A DNA stretch of 64,000 nucleotides from JANMDU01 sp031375105 (GTDB lineage: Bacteria > Pseudomonadota > Gammaproteobacteria > Burkholderiales > Burkholderiaceae_C), in assembly GCA_031375105.1 (NCBI GenBank), contig JANMHJ010000031.1, positions 1 through 64,000 on the forward strand, given 5' to 3'. Every line of letters starts with the position of its first letter. Position 1 is the first letter of the stretch. The notes under the pieces were generated by a model. It made no database searches, was not told the DNA's origin, and saw only the letters and a program-made list of their open reading frames with translations. Positions 31,490 through 39,978 of the stretch are shown one piece after another. A program made the translations under genes and the position numbers.

Positions 31490-32499
31490 GATGGGGCTCC
31501 GGTTTTAAGAAAAATATCCAGATTTCGCTCGGCTTCATCGCCGAGCAATTGCATCCGAATGCCCTGCGCATTCAGGCTCAGCAGCCCAAAATTGCCGCGC
31601 TGCTGCCTAGCAAAGGGCTGCCAGCCGCTTCCCATGCCAGAAGAGGCCAGCTCGGTGAAAGGATGATCGGCGCTTTGCGGCCAATGGGCGTTGTAATGCA
31701 AATCGCCGCCCAGATGAATGATGCGATGATGCTGCTGGCTGCGATACAGCGTGCGCAAAATCGCAGCCTCGCGTTTGTAGGCATCGAGCGGGCTGCCGGG
31801 AATGCCTGCGCGGTCGCCAGCGCTGAAGGTGGAGCCGCTGGCGATGATGCTGATGCGCTGCGAGCCCACCAGCTCTTGCGCGAGCCAGCTGATTTGCGCT
31901 GCGCCTAAAGCGGGGGCGCTGCTGACGAGGCCGTTGGCCGAGGGGTTTTCGCGGTAGCTGCGGTTATCAAGCAGGATAATTTTGATGCTTGGCGCAGCTG
32001 CGCCCAGCTCTGTATTCTCCCAACTGCTGGCAATGCCCAAACCTTGCTGAAAGAGGGCATCGTCCATCGAGAAAACGTCTTCAAACGCTGAATAGACCAG
32101 CGGCAAAGGCTGCACATTGCAAGCCGCGATGAACTGGCGATGCAGCAGCCGTGCAAAGCGCGCTTTGCGCTGCAAGATGGGGCTGGCAAAGGTGTCGTTG
32201 CCTAGAAAATCATGATCATCCAGCGTGCCCATCACCCGCTTTGCAGAGCGCAAAGCCACTCTGAATTGCGGCACATTCCATTGCGCGGCATAGCGCGCAT
32301 GCAGGCGGCGCGCGTAATCTAAATCGCTCAATGTCAGACAAGGTTTTTGCGAGCCAAGCAGCTCGCCCACGTGGTTTTCAATGTAAACGTTATCGCCCAA
32401 GAGCAGCAACACATCTGGCTCAGAGGCTGCTAGCGCCAGCCAGCCAGGTTGCTCGGGATGCACCAAAGGATGATTGCAGGAACAGAAGGCGACTTTCAT
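31486..32499 (-). CDS. PhoD-like metallophosphatase, 337 aa
   Basis: Alkaline phosphatase D-type fold: MKVAFCSCNHP at the start, LLLLGDNVYIEN (metal ligand Asp/Asn), GTLDDHDFLGND and, near the C-terminus, IIHLGGDLHYN with the metal histidine. No signal peptide is seen, unlike secreted PhoD enzymes, which suggests a cytoplasmic phosphodiesterase or phosphatase of unknown substrate. The gene is coupled by a 4-bp overlap to the YiiX-like gene. Confidence 0.85.
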   Translation of the reverse strand: MKVAFCSCNHPLVHPEQPGWLALAASEPDVLLLLGDNVYIENHVGELLGSQKPCLTLSDLDYARRLHARYAAQWNVPQFRVALRSAKRVMGTLDDHDFLGNDTFASPILQRKARFARLLHRQFIAACNVQPLPLVYSAFEDVFSMDDALFQQGLGIASSWENTELGAAAPSIKIILLDNRSYRENPSANGLVSSAPALGAAQISWLAQELVGSQRISIIASGSTFSAGDRAGIPGSPLDAYKREAAILRTLYRSQQHHRIIHLGGDLHYNAHWPQSADHPFTELASSGMGSGWQPFARQQRGNFGLLSLNAQGIRMQLLGDEAERNLDIFLKTGAPS

Positions 32500-32521
32500 G
32501 ATTGATCAAACGAAAATAGCA

Positions 32522-32566
32522 TATCGCCCTTATAAATTAAGCATAGTTTGCTATCTATTTTATAGC
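32522..32566 (-). repeat. 49-bp dispersed repeat, copy 8
   Basis: Reverse-oriented intergenic copy between the histidine kinase and PhoD-like genes: GCTATAAAATAGATAGCA, a degraded core, then ATTTATAAGGGCG. Confidence 0.65.
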
Positions 32567-32581
32567 GTTTTAATATCGTAA

Positions 32582-34498
32582 TCAGGCTGCACCGACGACC
32601 GGGAGGCAAGCAAAACGCAAGCTCACGCAGGTGCCTGGGCCAGCGTTCATGCCATCGTCCTGCCCAGCTTGCGCATTCGGCGTGATCTCCAGCAAAGCGT
32701 CGAGCGCGGCGGCCCGCGAGCGCAGATTTTGCATGCCGCGCCCGCCTTCGCGAAAGCCTTCGCCCATGCCCACGCCGTTGTCAGCCACACTGAGGAAGAT
32801 ATGGTGCCCATCTTGCCAAGTTTTGACCGTCACGCTGCTGGCTTGGGCATGCTTGACGATGTTGGCAAACATCTCTTGCAAAGCGCGAAAGAGTTGCATC
32901 ACGCTGCGTGACTCCATGGCCTGCCCGTGCACCGCCACCGCTGGCACTTCTTGCACCTGCCAATCGAGCTCAATGCCCGCAGCAGCCAATGTCGGGGCAA
33001 TGCGCTGGCGCAGCGTGCCCAAAATAGCGGGTAAATCGCCCTCTAGCGGCTCTAGAGAATCCAGCGTCATGCGCAGCTCTTCCAAAGCGTGGCTGAGCAT
33101 GGCTGTGAGCTGCTCAGGCGCAATGCTGCCCTTGGCTCGAACGAAATTCAGTGTTTGCACGAGTTGGCTGCCTAGGCCATCGTGCATATCGCGCGTGAGG
33201 CGCTCGCGCTCGACCTCCAGCACCTGGCGTTTTTCGGCTTCGCGCAGCGCATCAAAGGCTTGGCGCAACTCGCTTTCTTTCTGCGCCACACGCGCTTCCA
33301 GCTCTTGGTTTTGATTGCCCATTTGCTGCGTGTATTTGGAGGTGCGCTGCACCATGATCCAGGCCAGCGTGAGCATGAACACCAACGAGCCCAGCGTCAT
33401 CCAGCGAATGTCGCCATCGCCGGGCAAGCCCAGCTGTACCACGGCAAAATCCCGCACACCTGTGATCATGGTGGCCAGCCCCACCACCACCATCAGCCTT
33501 TGATTGCCATCCAGCCCCCAGCGGGCGCGGCGAAACATGATCAACAGCGTCAACACCGACACCGCCACGATCACACCCGTCCAGATGCGATAGAGGTTGT
33601 AATTCTCTGTCAGCGTCGTCACTGCGAGCCAAATCGGCCCCAGCCATAAGAGCGCCACCACCAAACGCCGCGCCACGCCTTGACGAAATTCAAAAATCTC
33701 CCAAAGAAAGAGATACAAAAATCCGCAATACACCGTGAACGAGAGCTTGTGCAGGTAAAACCATAGTTCAAAAGGCATAGGCGGCGCCACCAGTGGCGTG
33801 AGAAACAACCTCAGAGCCCAAGCGCTGGAAGCCGCTGCCAGCAAGCCAAACACTTTGTCGCGGTTTTGCAGCCACATCAGGCCACACAACAGCGCCACAA
33901 GAAGAGAAGCTGCGCCCACCATCCAAGTGGCCTGCACTTGCCACATCGTCACTTGCGAATGCCGCGCCTGCAAAGCATCCGCCTCACCCAAAATCACCTG
34001 CGAGAGCCCACTTTTGCGGAGCAACTGCCCTTTGACCTCAATCTCCATCTGATTGGCGCCCAGCGGTTCACGCAGCAAACCTGGTGGCAGCATCACCAGC
34101 TGAGGCACCACGCTGGTGTCTACATAGCCCGGTGTTTCCCAATGCTCTGAGGCAATCAACTGCCCACCCAGCCAGACGCGATAGCGAGCCCCAACGCGGG
34201 GCAAATAGAGCGCCAACTGCGCGTTGGGCGGCAAATTGCTGGTTGGCGGCAAGCTCAGGCGATATCGCGCCGTGCCTTGCCAAGCTGGTTTTTCATCGTC
34301 CCAAATGTGTGGGAGTGCTACATTTTTAGCAGCACTCTGCGCAGTATTATCAAGGGCTACTGCCGCATTTTGTATATAAACCCCGCCCGCCACAGCCTGT
34401 GGGCGCGACACAAAGGCCAAACCCAGCAAGACAGCCGCCAGCACAATGCCCACCAGCAACCAAGCAGGGAAGCGGCGCAGATCCAGCGTGATGCTCAC
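32582..34498 (-). CDS. membrane sensor histidine kinase, 7TMR-DISM type, 638 aa
   Basis: An N-terminal helix (residues ~13-30) is followed by a periplasmic 7TMR-DISMED2-like beta domain (~55-180, WQGTARYRLSLPP, YLPRVGARYRVWLGG), seven membrane helices (~185-385), a coiled coil (QNQELEARVAQKESELRQAFDAL) and a HisKA_3 kinase. The phosphoacceptor is in RDMHDGLGSQL, and the ATPase motifs are SVADNGVGMGEGF and GGRGMQNLRSRA. A repeat copy (34317-34364) encodes ALDNTAQSAAKNVA at about residues 45-60, between the first helix and the sensory domain. It is encoded with a NarL-type regulator 10 bp upstream. Confidence 0.92.
   Translation of the reverse strand: MSITLDLRRFPAWLLVGIVLAAVLLGLAFVSRPQAVAGGVYIQNAAVALDNTAQSAAKNVALPHIWDDEKPAWQGTARYRLSLPPTSNLPPNAQLALYLPRVGARYRVWLGGQLIASEHWETPGYVDTSVVPQLVMLPPGLLREPLGANQMEIEVKGQLLRKSGLSQVILGEADALQARHSQVTMWQVQATWMVGAASLLVALLCGLMWLQNRDKVFGLLAAASSAWALRLFLTPLVAPPMPFELWFYLHKLSFTVYCGFLYLFLWEIFEFRQGVARRLVVALLWLGPIWLAVTTLTENYNLYRIWTGVIVAVSVLTLLIMFRRARWGLDGNQRLMVVVGLATMITGVRDFAVVQLGLPGDGDIRWMTLGSLVFMLTLAWIMVQRTSKYTQQMGNQNQELEARVAQKESELRQAFDALREAEKRQVLEVERERLTRDMHDGLGSQLVQTLNFVRAKGSIAPEQLTAMLSHALEELRMTLDSLEPLEGDLPAILGTLRQRIAPTLAAAGIELDWQVQEVPAVAVHGQAMESRSVMQLFRALQEMFANIVKHAQASSVTVKTWQDGHHIFLSVADNGVGMGEGFREGGRGMQNLRSRAAALDALLEITPNAQAGQDDGMNAGPGTCVSLRFACLPVVGAA
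34317..34364 (+). repeat. 49-bp dispersed repeat, copy 9, inside the kinase gene
   Basis: GCTACATTTTTAGC, AGCACTCTGCGCAG and TATTATCAAGGGCTA fit the consensus. Antisense to the gene, read as ALDNTAQSAAKNVA. Confidence 0.8.
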
Positions 34499-34508
34499 AT
34501 GCCGCCTT

Positions 34509-35165
34509 TCACACCAAGCCCCGCTCTTGTGCCGCCCGCACCACCTGCACCCGCGTATGCACCGAGAGCTTGCGATACAAATTCTTGATATGCGAGCCCA
34601 CGGTGTGCCCTGAAATGTTGAGTTTGCGAGCGATTTCTTTGTTCACATACCCTTGCGCCAGCAGCTTAAGCACATCGGTTTCGCGTTCACTGAGAATATT
34701 CTGGGCAGGCAGAGCCTCTAGCGGGCTAGGGCTGGAATCTTGCACGCCGCGAAAGCGCTTGAGCAACAGCCGCGCAAGGAGCGCAGAAATCGGTGCGCCG
34801 CCTTCTTGAATTTGCTCAATCGCCTCGATCAGCTCGCCCGTGGTGCAGCCTTTGAGCACATAGCCGGTCGCTCCCGCCTCAATCGCCCCAATCAAGCGGC
34901 TTTCGTCGCCAAACACGGTAAACACCAGCAGCTCCGCACCCGGATTGGAGCGCGATAGCTCGCGCAGCAGCTCTTCGCCGCGCCCATCTGGCAGGCCCAG
35001 ATCCACCAAATACACGCTGGCCGCTGCCTTGGCTGCGTTGGCCTGCGCATGCGCAAAGCTGGTGGAACTGCCCAGCAATGACCATTGAGGCCGCTCCAGC
35101 ATCGCCATACGTAAAAATTCATGGATCGAAGGATCGTCTTCAATGAGATAGAGCGTGGTTTGCAT
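34509..35165 (-). CDS. NarL/FixJ-family response regulator, 218 aa
   Basis: Receiver domain (residues 1-~120) with LIEDDPSIHEFL acidic pair, phosphoacceptor aspartate in VYLVDLGLPDGRG (~54), the switch threonine in LVFTVFGDE and the lysine in GYVLKGCTTGEL. The C-terminal LuxR-type helix-turn-helix is LSERETDVLKLLAQG followed by VNKEIARKLNISGHTVGSHI. Its partner is the downstream kinase gene. The target genes are unknown. Confidence 0.94.
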   Translation of the reverse strand: MQTTLYLIEDDPSIHEFLRMAMLERPQWSLLGSSTSFAHAQANAAKAAASVYLVDLGLPDGRGEELLRELSRSNPGAELLVFTVFGDESRLIGAIEAGATGYVLKGCTTGELIEAIEQIQEGGAPISALLARLLLKRFRGVQDSSPSPLEALPAQNILSERETDVLKLLAQGYVNKEIARKLNISGHTVGSHIKNLYRKLSVHTRVQVVRAAQERGLV

Positions 35166-35309
35166 GTGCTGTCATTGTGCCTGTTCGCAGTCGGCCTCCA
35201 CATCCCTCAAACGCGGGATAAAGCAAGGCAAAGGCGCAGAATAAGCCATGCTTGAAGCGCGGCATAAAGTGCCAGACCGCAAGCTGCACCCTAAAATCCT
35301 GCATCACCC

Positions 35310-36164
35310 ATGCAAGCCACCACCGCCACCATTGCCACTTTGCTGCAAACCGCCATCGCTCGGGGCTTAGAGCGCATTGACGCGCATTGCCTCATGCTGC
35401 ACGCCTGTGGCCGCGAAACACGCGACCGTGCCTGGCTGCTCGCGCATGACCGCGATGTGCTGGGCGATGCGCAATCCGTGCTTTGGCACGCCGCTCTCAA
35501 GCGCCGCATGGCCGGCGAGCCTGTGGCTTACATCATTGGCTACAAAGCGTTTTACGGCCTGAAATTGAAAGTCACCGGCGACGTACTCGATCCGCGTGAC
35601 GATACCGAAACGCTTGTCGATTGGGCGCTCGAACTCATCCCAAAAGACAAGCCCTTCAAAGTGCTCGATCTAGGCACCGGCAGCGGCGCAGTGGCTTTGG
35701 CGATTGCCTCGCAACGGCCTTTGGCGCAAGTCACCGCGACAGATGCCTCTTATCTAGCGCTCGCAGTTGCTCAATCTAATGCGCAGGCGTTGAATCTCCC
35801 AGTGCGCTGTGTGCTCACCGACGCTCACAACCCAAATTGGTTTTCTGCTCTCGGCAACGAGCGCTTTGACCTGATCGTCTCCAACCCGCCCTACATTGCA
35901 GAAGGCGATGTGCATCTGGCAGCGTTGCAACATGAGCCTGCCATGGCTTTGACCAGTGGCGCGGATGGCTTAGACGCGATTCGCAGCATCGTTATGTATG
36001 CCAATAGCCACTTGTCACCCAGCGCTTGGTTGCTGCTGGAGCATGGCTACGATCAAGCTGCGGCTGTAACGCAAGTATTTGCAGGCCATGAGTTTGGCCA
36101 AGCAGTCACTCATCAAGATTTGGCAAGTGTGGATCGCTGCACAGGCGCGCTCAGGCCAACCTGA
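35310..36164 (+). CDS. prmC: release factor glutamine methyltransferase, 284 aa
   Basis: Methylates the glutamine of the GGQ motif in RF1 and RF2 with SAM. The N-terminal helical domain is followed by the SAM motif VLDLGTGSGAVALAIA and the family-defining NPPY in IVSNPPYIAEGD (~190). DVLDPRDDTETLVDWAL is the usual preceding strand. Length is normal. It shares its function with the RF2 gene at the window start, though the two are 35 kb apart. Confidence 0.95.
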   Translation: MQATTATIATLLQTAIARGLERIDAHCLMLHACGRETRDRAWLLAHDRDVLGDAQSVLWHAALKRRMAGEPVAYIIGYKAFYGLKLKVTGDVLDPRDDTETLVDWALELIPKDKPFKVLDLGTGSGAVALAIASQRPLAQVTATDASYLALAVAQSNAQALNLPVRCVLTDAHNPNWFSALGNERFDLIVSNPPYIAEGDVHLAALQHEPAMALTSGADGLDAIRSIVMYANSHLSPSAWLLLEHGYDQAAAVTQVFAGHEFGQAVTHQDLASVDRCTGALRPT

Positions 36165-36253
36165 GTGGCGAGGATAATTCCATTCTCGGCGTGCTGCGCG
36201 GCTTTGAAGTATTTACCGTGGGCGAACGAAGATTTTCACGTTAGCTGATAGGC

Positions 36254-36372
36254 CGCGAGTGAGGCGCTGCGCTTGGCGTATCCCACGTCACTCGTGTCCT
36301 CCTGCGTGCTGCGCCCGCATTCCCCCTTTACCTCGCCGCGTGGGATACGCCAAGCGCAGGGCCTCACTCGCG
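36254..36372. repeat. 34-bp inverted repeat with 51-bp spacer
   Basis: The left arm 36254-36287 (starting CGCGAGTGAGGCGCTGCGC) is complementary to the right arm 36339-36372 (ending GGGCCTCACTCGCG) with one mismatch in 34. The spacer is C-rich. It would fold into a very stable hairpin between two convergent genes. No T-tract follows either arm, so a standard terminator is unlikely. Confidence 0.85.
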
Positions 36373-36403
36373 ACCGCTTCATCCAAGAAGAAGCATAAAG
36401 ATC

Positions 36404-36452
36404 GCTATGAATTCAATAGCACTGTGCGCACATAATATAACGGCTACAGGCC
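36404..36452 (+). repeat. 49-bp dispersed repeat, copy 10
   Basis: Full-length intergenic copy: GCTATGAATTCAATAGCA, CTGTGCGCA, ATATAACGGCTACAGGCC. Confidence 0.8.
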
Positions 36453-36488
36453 AATTTCTCTTAAAAATCTAGTCGCAAAGAAACTGCA

Positions 36489-36965
36489 TCAATGCTGATG
36501 CCCATGCTCCCCATGCACATGGCCATGCGCGATTTCTTCGTCGGAGGCTGCCTGCACCTTCAACACCTTGATGTTGAATATCAAAGTCTTGCCAGCATGC
36601 GGATGGTTGCCATCCAGCATCACCACCGGGCCTTTGATTTTGACCACGTTAAACATATGCTCATGGCCACCGTCTGAACGCCCACGCAGTTGCCCGCCGA
36701 CTTTGATGCCCGGCGGAAAATCGCTCTTCGGGATGCTTTTCACCAAACTCTCGTCGTGCTCGCCAAAAGCATCGGCTGGCGCGAGCGTGAGATTGACCTG
36801 AAAACCCGTTTCTTGGCCTTCCAGTGCTTCTTCGATTTTTTCAAAGGTGTTGCCATATCCGCCATGCAGGTAGCTCGAAGGCGTTTTGCTTTGCTCCAAG
36901 AGGCGGCCTGCGGTGTCAGAGACGGTGTAGCTGATCGTCACAGCGGTGTTTTTTTCGATTTTCAT
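36489..36965 (-). CDS. SlyD-like FKBP-type peptidyl-prolyl isomerase, 158 aa
   Basis: Two-domain cytoplasmic foldase: split FKBP domain (ISYTVSDTAGRLLEQS, LEGQETGFQVNL) with an inserted IF chaperone domain (~75-125) and a histidine-rich tail (HGHVHGEHGHQH) that in homologues binds nickel. The tail is short compared with Escherichia coli SlyD. Whether it is SlyD itself or a paralogue (FkpB/SlpA-like) cannot be settled here. Confidence 0.9.
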   Translation of the reverse strand: MKIEKNTAVTISYTVSDTAGRLLEQSKTPSSYLHGGYGNTFEKIEEALEGQETGFQVNLTLAPADAFGEHDESLVKSIPKSDFPPGIKVGGQLRGRSDGGHEHMFNVVKIKGPVVMLDGNHPHAGKTLIFNIKVLKVQAASDEEIAHGHVHGEHGHQH

Positions 36966-37076
36966 GATGGAAAGATAAGAAAGATTTGACTAATTATCCC
37001 AGCCCGCGCAGCCCGTGCACAGATTTGGGATAATCAACGTCTTGCACAGCAACGATCTACTGAAAGAATTCTCCCC

Positions 37077-37394
37077 ATGAGTGACACCCAGCAACGCATT
37101 GACAGCTTGGTCAAAGGCAACGACATCGTGCTTTTCATGAAAGGCAGCGCCAGCTTCCCCATGTGCGGCTTCTCCGGCCGTGCCATCCAAATTTTGAAAG
37201 CTGTGGGCGTAGACACCAAAGGCATCACCACCGTCAACGTGCTCGACGACGCAGAAATCCGCGCCGGCATCAAAGACTACAGCAACTGGCCCACCATCCC
37301 CCAGCTCTACGTCAAAGGCGAATTCGTCGGCGGCTCAGACATCATGATGGAGATGTATGAGAATGGGGAATTGCAGCAGGTGATTAACGGCTGA
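37077..37394 (+). CDS. grxD: monothiol glutaredoxin, Grx4 type, 105 aa
   Basis: CGFS-type glutaredoxin that binds [2Fe-2S] clusters and moves them to target proteins. The active site is FPMCGFSGRA (~28-37), and the glutathione-binding WPTIPQLYVKGEFVGGSDI segment follows. Complete. A strong terminator lies 16 bp downstream. A decayed copy lacking the 5' end lies about 900 bp downstream, beyond the PrlF/YhaV pair. Confidence 0.96.
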   Translation: MSDTQQRIDSLVKGNDIVLFMKGSASFPMCGFSGRAIQILKAVGVDTKGITTVNVLDDAEIRAGIKDYSNWPTIPQLYVKGEFVGGSDIMMEMYENGELQQVING

Positions 37395-37409
37395 GTTTTC
37401 ATCGCTTCA

Positions 37410-37446
37410 AAGCAAAAAGCGCGGAGATTGCCGCGCTTTTTGCTTT
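37410..37446 (+). terminator. rho-independent terminator, bidirectional
   Basis: AAGCAAAAAGCGCGG, loop AGATT, then CCGCGCTTTTTGCTT: a 15-bp stem with A and T tracts on either side, between the convergent grxD and yhaV-like genes. Confidence 0.9.
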
Positions 37447-37466
37447 GTATTAAAGGTTTCAGGCTC

Positions 37467-37925
37467 TTAGCCATTCGATTGCACCAACAGCTCATTCATC
37501 GTCTGCGGCACGATACCTTTGCCAAGCATACGTTTGAAGGTTTCATACACATCCGTCTTCGCGCCAGCTTTACGCAAGGTGTCTTCGTCGTTAAACCAAA
37601 CGTAAACGATGAGCTTGACCGGGCTAGACGAGAATCGAAAAAACAGGCGGTAGCGATCAGGCATGCCTTTTTTCACACGTCGCCAGTGCGTGTTGGTAAC
37701 AGTGACTGATTTCAAAGTCTTGCCAAGGCGAAACTCAGGGGCATCAGGATTGGCAGGCACTTGGATCTTGATCGCTTGATACACCGAAGCAAGCAGCTTA
37801 GTTTTGGGATGCGCTTTGTAGCCTTGCGGATCACGCCGAGCAAGCTCTGTGACCGTAGTCTCAAGTTCATCGAGTGCAGCTTTGAAACTCTTGAAATAAA
37901 AAAGCTGCCAACCGTTGGCCTGCAT
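37467..37925 (-). CDS. yhaV: YhaV-type toxin, 152 aa
   Basis: Ribosome-associated RNase toxin of the YhaV family (RelE superfamily). Family segments are NGWQLFYFKSF at the start, the HPKTKLLASVYQAI region, FRLGKTLKS, RRVKKGMPDRYRLFFRFS and YVWFNDEDTLRKAG. It pairs with the upstream PrlF-type antitoxin, 5 bp away. The module is bracketed by grxD and a decayed grxD fragment. Confidence 0.92.
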   Translation of the reverse strand: MQANGWQLFYFKSFKAALDELETTVTELARRDPQGYKAHPKTKLLASVYQAIKIQVPANPDAPEFRLGKTLKSVTVTNTHWRRVKKGMPDRYRLFFRFSSSPVKLIVYVWFNDEDTLRKAGAKTDVYETFKRMLGKGIVPQTMNELLVQSNG

Positions 37926-37930
37926 CGCCG

Positions 37931-38251
37931 TTAATCCGCTTTAACGCCAGCAACTAGTGCGCCGATTCGCTTGAGCTGCGCGGCGTCAGCAGGCACGATC
38001 TGCTCTGGATGCGCAGCCATCTGCGCTTCTAGAAAGCTCAAAAAACTATCCATCACAGGATCAGTTTCTGGCTTGGCGGCTTTACTTTTGGCAGCGGGTT
38101 GAGCCGAGATCAGCACCTGACCATCTGCCACAAACGTGGCACGCACCTTGCCGCTGAACTCAGGATGCGCATTGAAAAACCCCGCTGGCAAACGCATGCC
38201 ACGACTGTTGCCCACTTGGACGACAGAACCTTCGTATTGAGTTGTCGGCAT
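37931..38251 (-). CDS. prlF: PrlF (SohA)-type antitoxin, 106 aa
   Basis: AbrB-like antitoxin partner of YhaV. The N-terminal swapped hairpin reads YEGSVVQVGNSRGMRLPAGFF. The middle is alanine- and lysine-rich (AAKSKAAKPE), and the C-terminal helix FLSFLEAQMAAHPEQIV would contact the toxin. Other AbrB-type antitoxins of similar size exist; the YhaV partner decides the name. Confidence 0.85.
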   Translation of the reverse strand: MPTTQYEGSVVQVGNSRGMRLPAGFFNAHPEFSGKVRATFVADGQVLISAQPAAKSKAAKPETDPVMDSFLSFLEAQMAAHPEQIVPADAAQLKRIGALVAGVKAD

Positions 38252-38320
38252 GGCGATTGACCTTTAATGTAGATACAGATGTGATTACATATTCTACGGC
38301 ATAGAAAGGAAAAATGTTTG

Positions 38321-38577
38321 CTCTTTTCATCACGAGGCAGCGCCAGCTTCACTATGCGCGGCCGCTCAGGTCGCGCAATCCAAATTCCCAAAGCTGCGGG
38401 CGTTGGCACTAAAGGCATTACCGTTGTAGAGGTGTTCAACGACACAAAAATCTGCTACAACATCAATGTATACAGCAACTGACCAACCATCCACAAAGCT
38501 CTATGTCAAGCGCGAATTCGTTAGCGACTATGACATCATGATGTAGATGAGAATCGGGAATTGCAGCAGGTGATTGG
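38321..38577 (+). pseudogene. decayed 3' copy of grxD
   Basis: From 38321 (CTCTTTTCATC) onward the sequence follows grxD from about base 37128 to its end: GGCAGCGCCAGCTTC, GGCATTACCGTTGTA, ACAGCAACTG, ATGACATCATGATG and GGGAATTGCAGCAGGTGATT all recur with frequent substitutions. Stops and frame changes preclude expression. The first ~50 bp of the gene are missing. Orientation is the same as grxD. Confidence 0.9.
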
Positions 38578-38635
38578 TTCTTGAATTTTGCTACAACAAA
38601 CCTGAACCCTTTGTCTAAAGCTGCAACTGCTCTAC

Positions 38636-39925
38636 TCAAGGCTGCCCAGTCAATATTACTGAATCCCAAACTACGGTTCCATTCAGGCTCGCAGAGCCTG
38701 CTGCAGGAAAGCCATTTGCAGACAAACGGCATGCATCATTCACGTTTTTATCAATGGCATGTTTAGCACTTATTGATCTTGTCCCTGTTGTTACGACCTC
38801 TGCAATTTGAGCTATTCCACCTGAAGCATAAACACTGACATTACCTCCATAACTAAGCCATAACGAACCTCCGGTGATTTTGATTTTGCCACCAGCAACT
38901 ATCAAATCATTAGGATTAAACACAGATGGAGTCGTATATGTTTGAGAAGAGTTTGCCGCATAGATTTTTAAATTCGAGTAAGAATTCGGACTGGTATAAG
39001 TATTTGGCGCCACTCCTTGGAGTATTTCAATTGGGCAACTCAATTCGACTTTGGTACTCGTGCTAGAAATAACATTACATCTTCGATAGGTGCTGCTGGT
39101 TGCAACCTCCGATCTCCAAACTGTTGAGGGCTCAGAAACCTCAATTACCAATGGTTGTCGATTACTCTGCGCTCCATTTAAAACTTTAGCGAGCAATAAA
39201 ACATTCCAATTCTTGAGATAGCCCTCAGAATCCGGCTGACACCATTTACTACGTTGAAATCCTTCATTCACCACAGTAAAGCCGAAATTGTTGATGAGTC
39301 CTTCTAAAGTAGCTCCTTGGGCTATAGATTGCGATACAAGCCGAAGAGCTGCTCCGTAAGCATTTTCCGACCCGTGGCTCAATATAGGTTGTTCAGAAGA
39401 CAAGTCAAAATCATGTGGTAGATCAAATACTGATCTAACCGTACTAGAACTGATAAAGAAATTCTGCGTTGTCAAAGTACCCAGTAGTGCACTACGGTAA
39501 ACGATTTGAGTCAAAGGGGTGACAATCACCTGAGAGGTAACACCCAATTTCACTGAACCCACAGAAGTAAGCGTAGTAGTCAAACTGGTATTGGCATTCG
39601 TAGTTTCGTCAATATATGAACCGCCCGATACTTCAATAACCACATCACCTGTATACGACACAGAGAAAGCATAGTTTCCACTGGAATTGGAGGTTGTACA
39701 AGCGATAAGTCTCCCCTTTCCTGAACCGGTTAACTCATAAGCGCAAACTTGAGCGTTTGAAACGGGACCTTTTACGACACTGCCGGAAATACCCGCAATT
39801 AATGGCAAATCTGTACCTCTCGTAACCTCTGATGAAGTAGAACCTCCGCCACAACCAAATATAAAAGTAACGCCAATACATGTTGCTATTTTCAAAAAAA
39901 TAAATTTTGTGATGGATAAATTCAT
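38636..39925 (-). CDS. putative lipoprotein of unknown function, 429 aa
   Basis: The signal peptide ends in a lipobox (FIFGCGGGS, Cys near 25), so the mature protein is lipid-anchored. A carboxypeptidase-regulatory-like beta domain follows (GSVVKGPVSNAQVCAYELTG, SSGNYAFSVSYTGDVVIEVSGG). The remainder is Ser/Thr-rich and beta-strand-rich with several cysteine pairs. No enzymatic motif. The coding sequence is markedly more AT-rich than the neighbours, suggesting acquisition from elsewhere. Its stop lies in a region shared with the end of the grxD relic. Confidence 0.75.
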   Translation of the reverse strand: MNLSITKFIFLKIATCIGVTFIFGCGGGSTSSEVTRGTDLPLIAGISGSVVKGPVSNAQVCAYELTGSGKGRLIACTTSNSSGNYAFSVSYTGDVVIEVSGGSYIDETTNANTSLTTTLTSVGSVKLGVTSQVIVTPLTQIVYRSALLGTLTTQNFFISSSTVRSVFDLPHDFDLSSEQPILSHGSENAYGAALRLVSQSIAQGATLEGLINNFGFTVVNEGFQRSKWCQPDSEGYLKNWNVLLLAKVLNGAQSNRQPLVIEVSEPSTVWRSEVATSSTYRRCNVISSTSTKVELSCPIEILQGVAPNTYTSPNSYSNLKIYAANSSQTYTTPSVFNPNDLIVAGGKIKITGGSLWLSYGGNVSVYASGGIAQIAEVVTTGTRSISAKHAIDKNVNDACRLSANGFPAAGSASLNGTVVWDSVILTGQP

Positions 39926-39978
39926 TTGCCTAGCATTCTAAAAAATAATCAATGGATCGACTTTGCCATCTAGAAGAC

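Larger units (their letters stand above)
36165..36488. other. 324-bp gene-free interval with long inverted repeat and dispersed repeat
   Basis: Between prmC and the convergent SlyD-like gene. It contains the 34-bp inverted repeat at 36254-36372 and repeat copy 10 at 36404-36452. No open frame of note. Confidence 0.7.
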
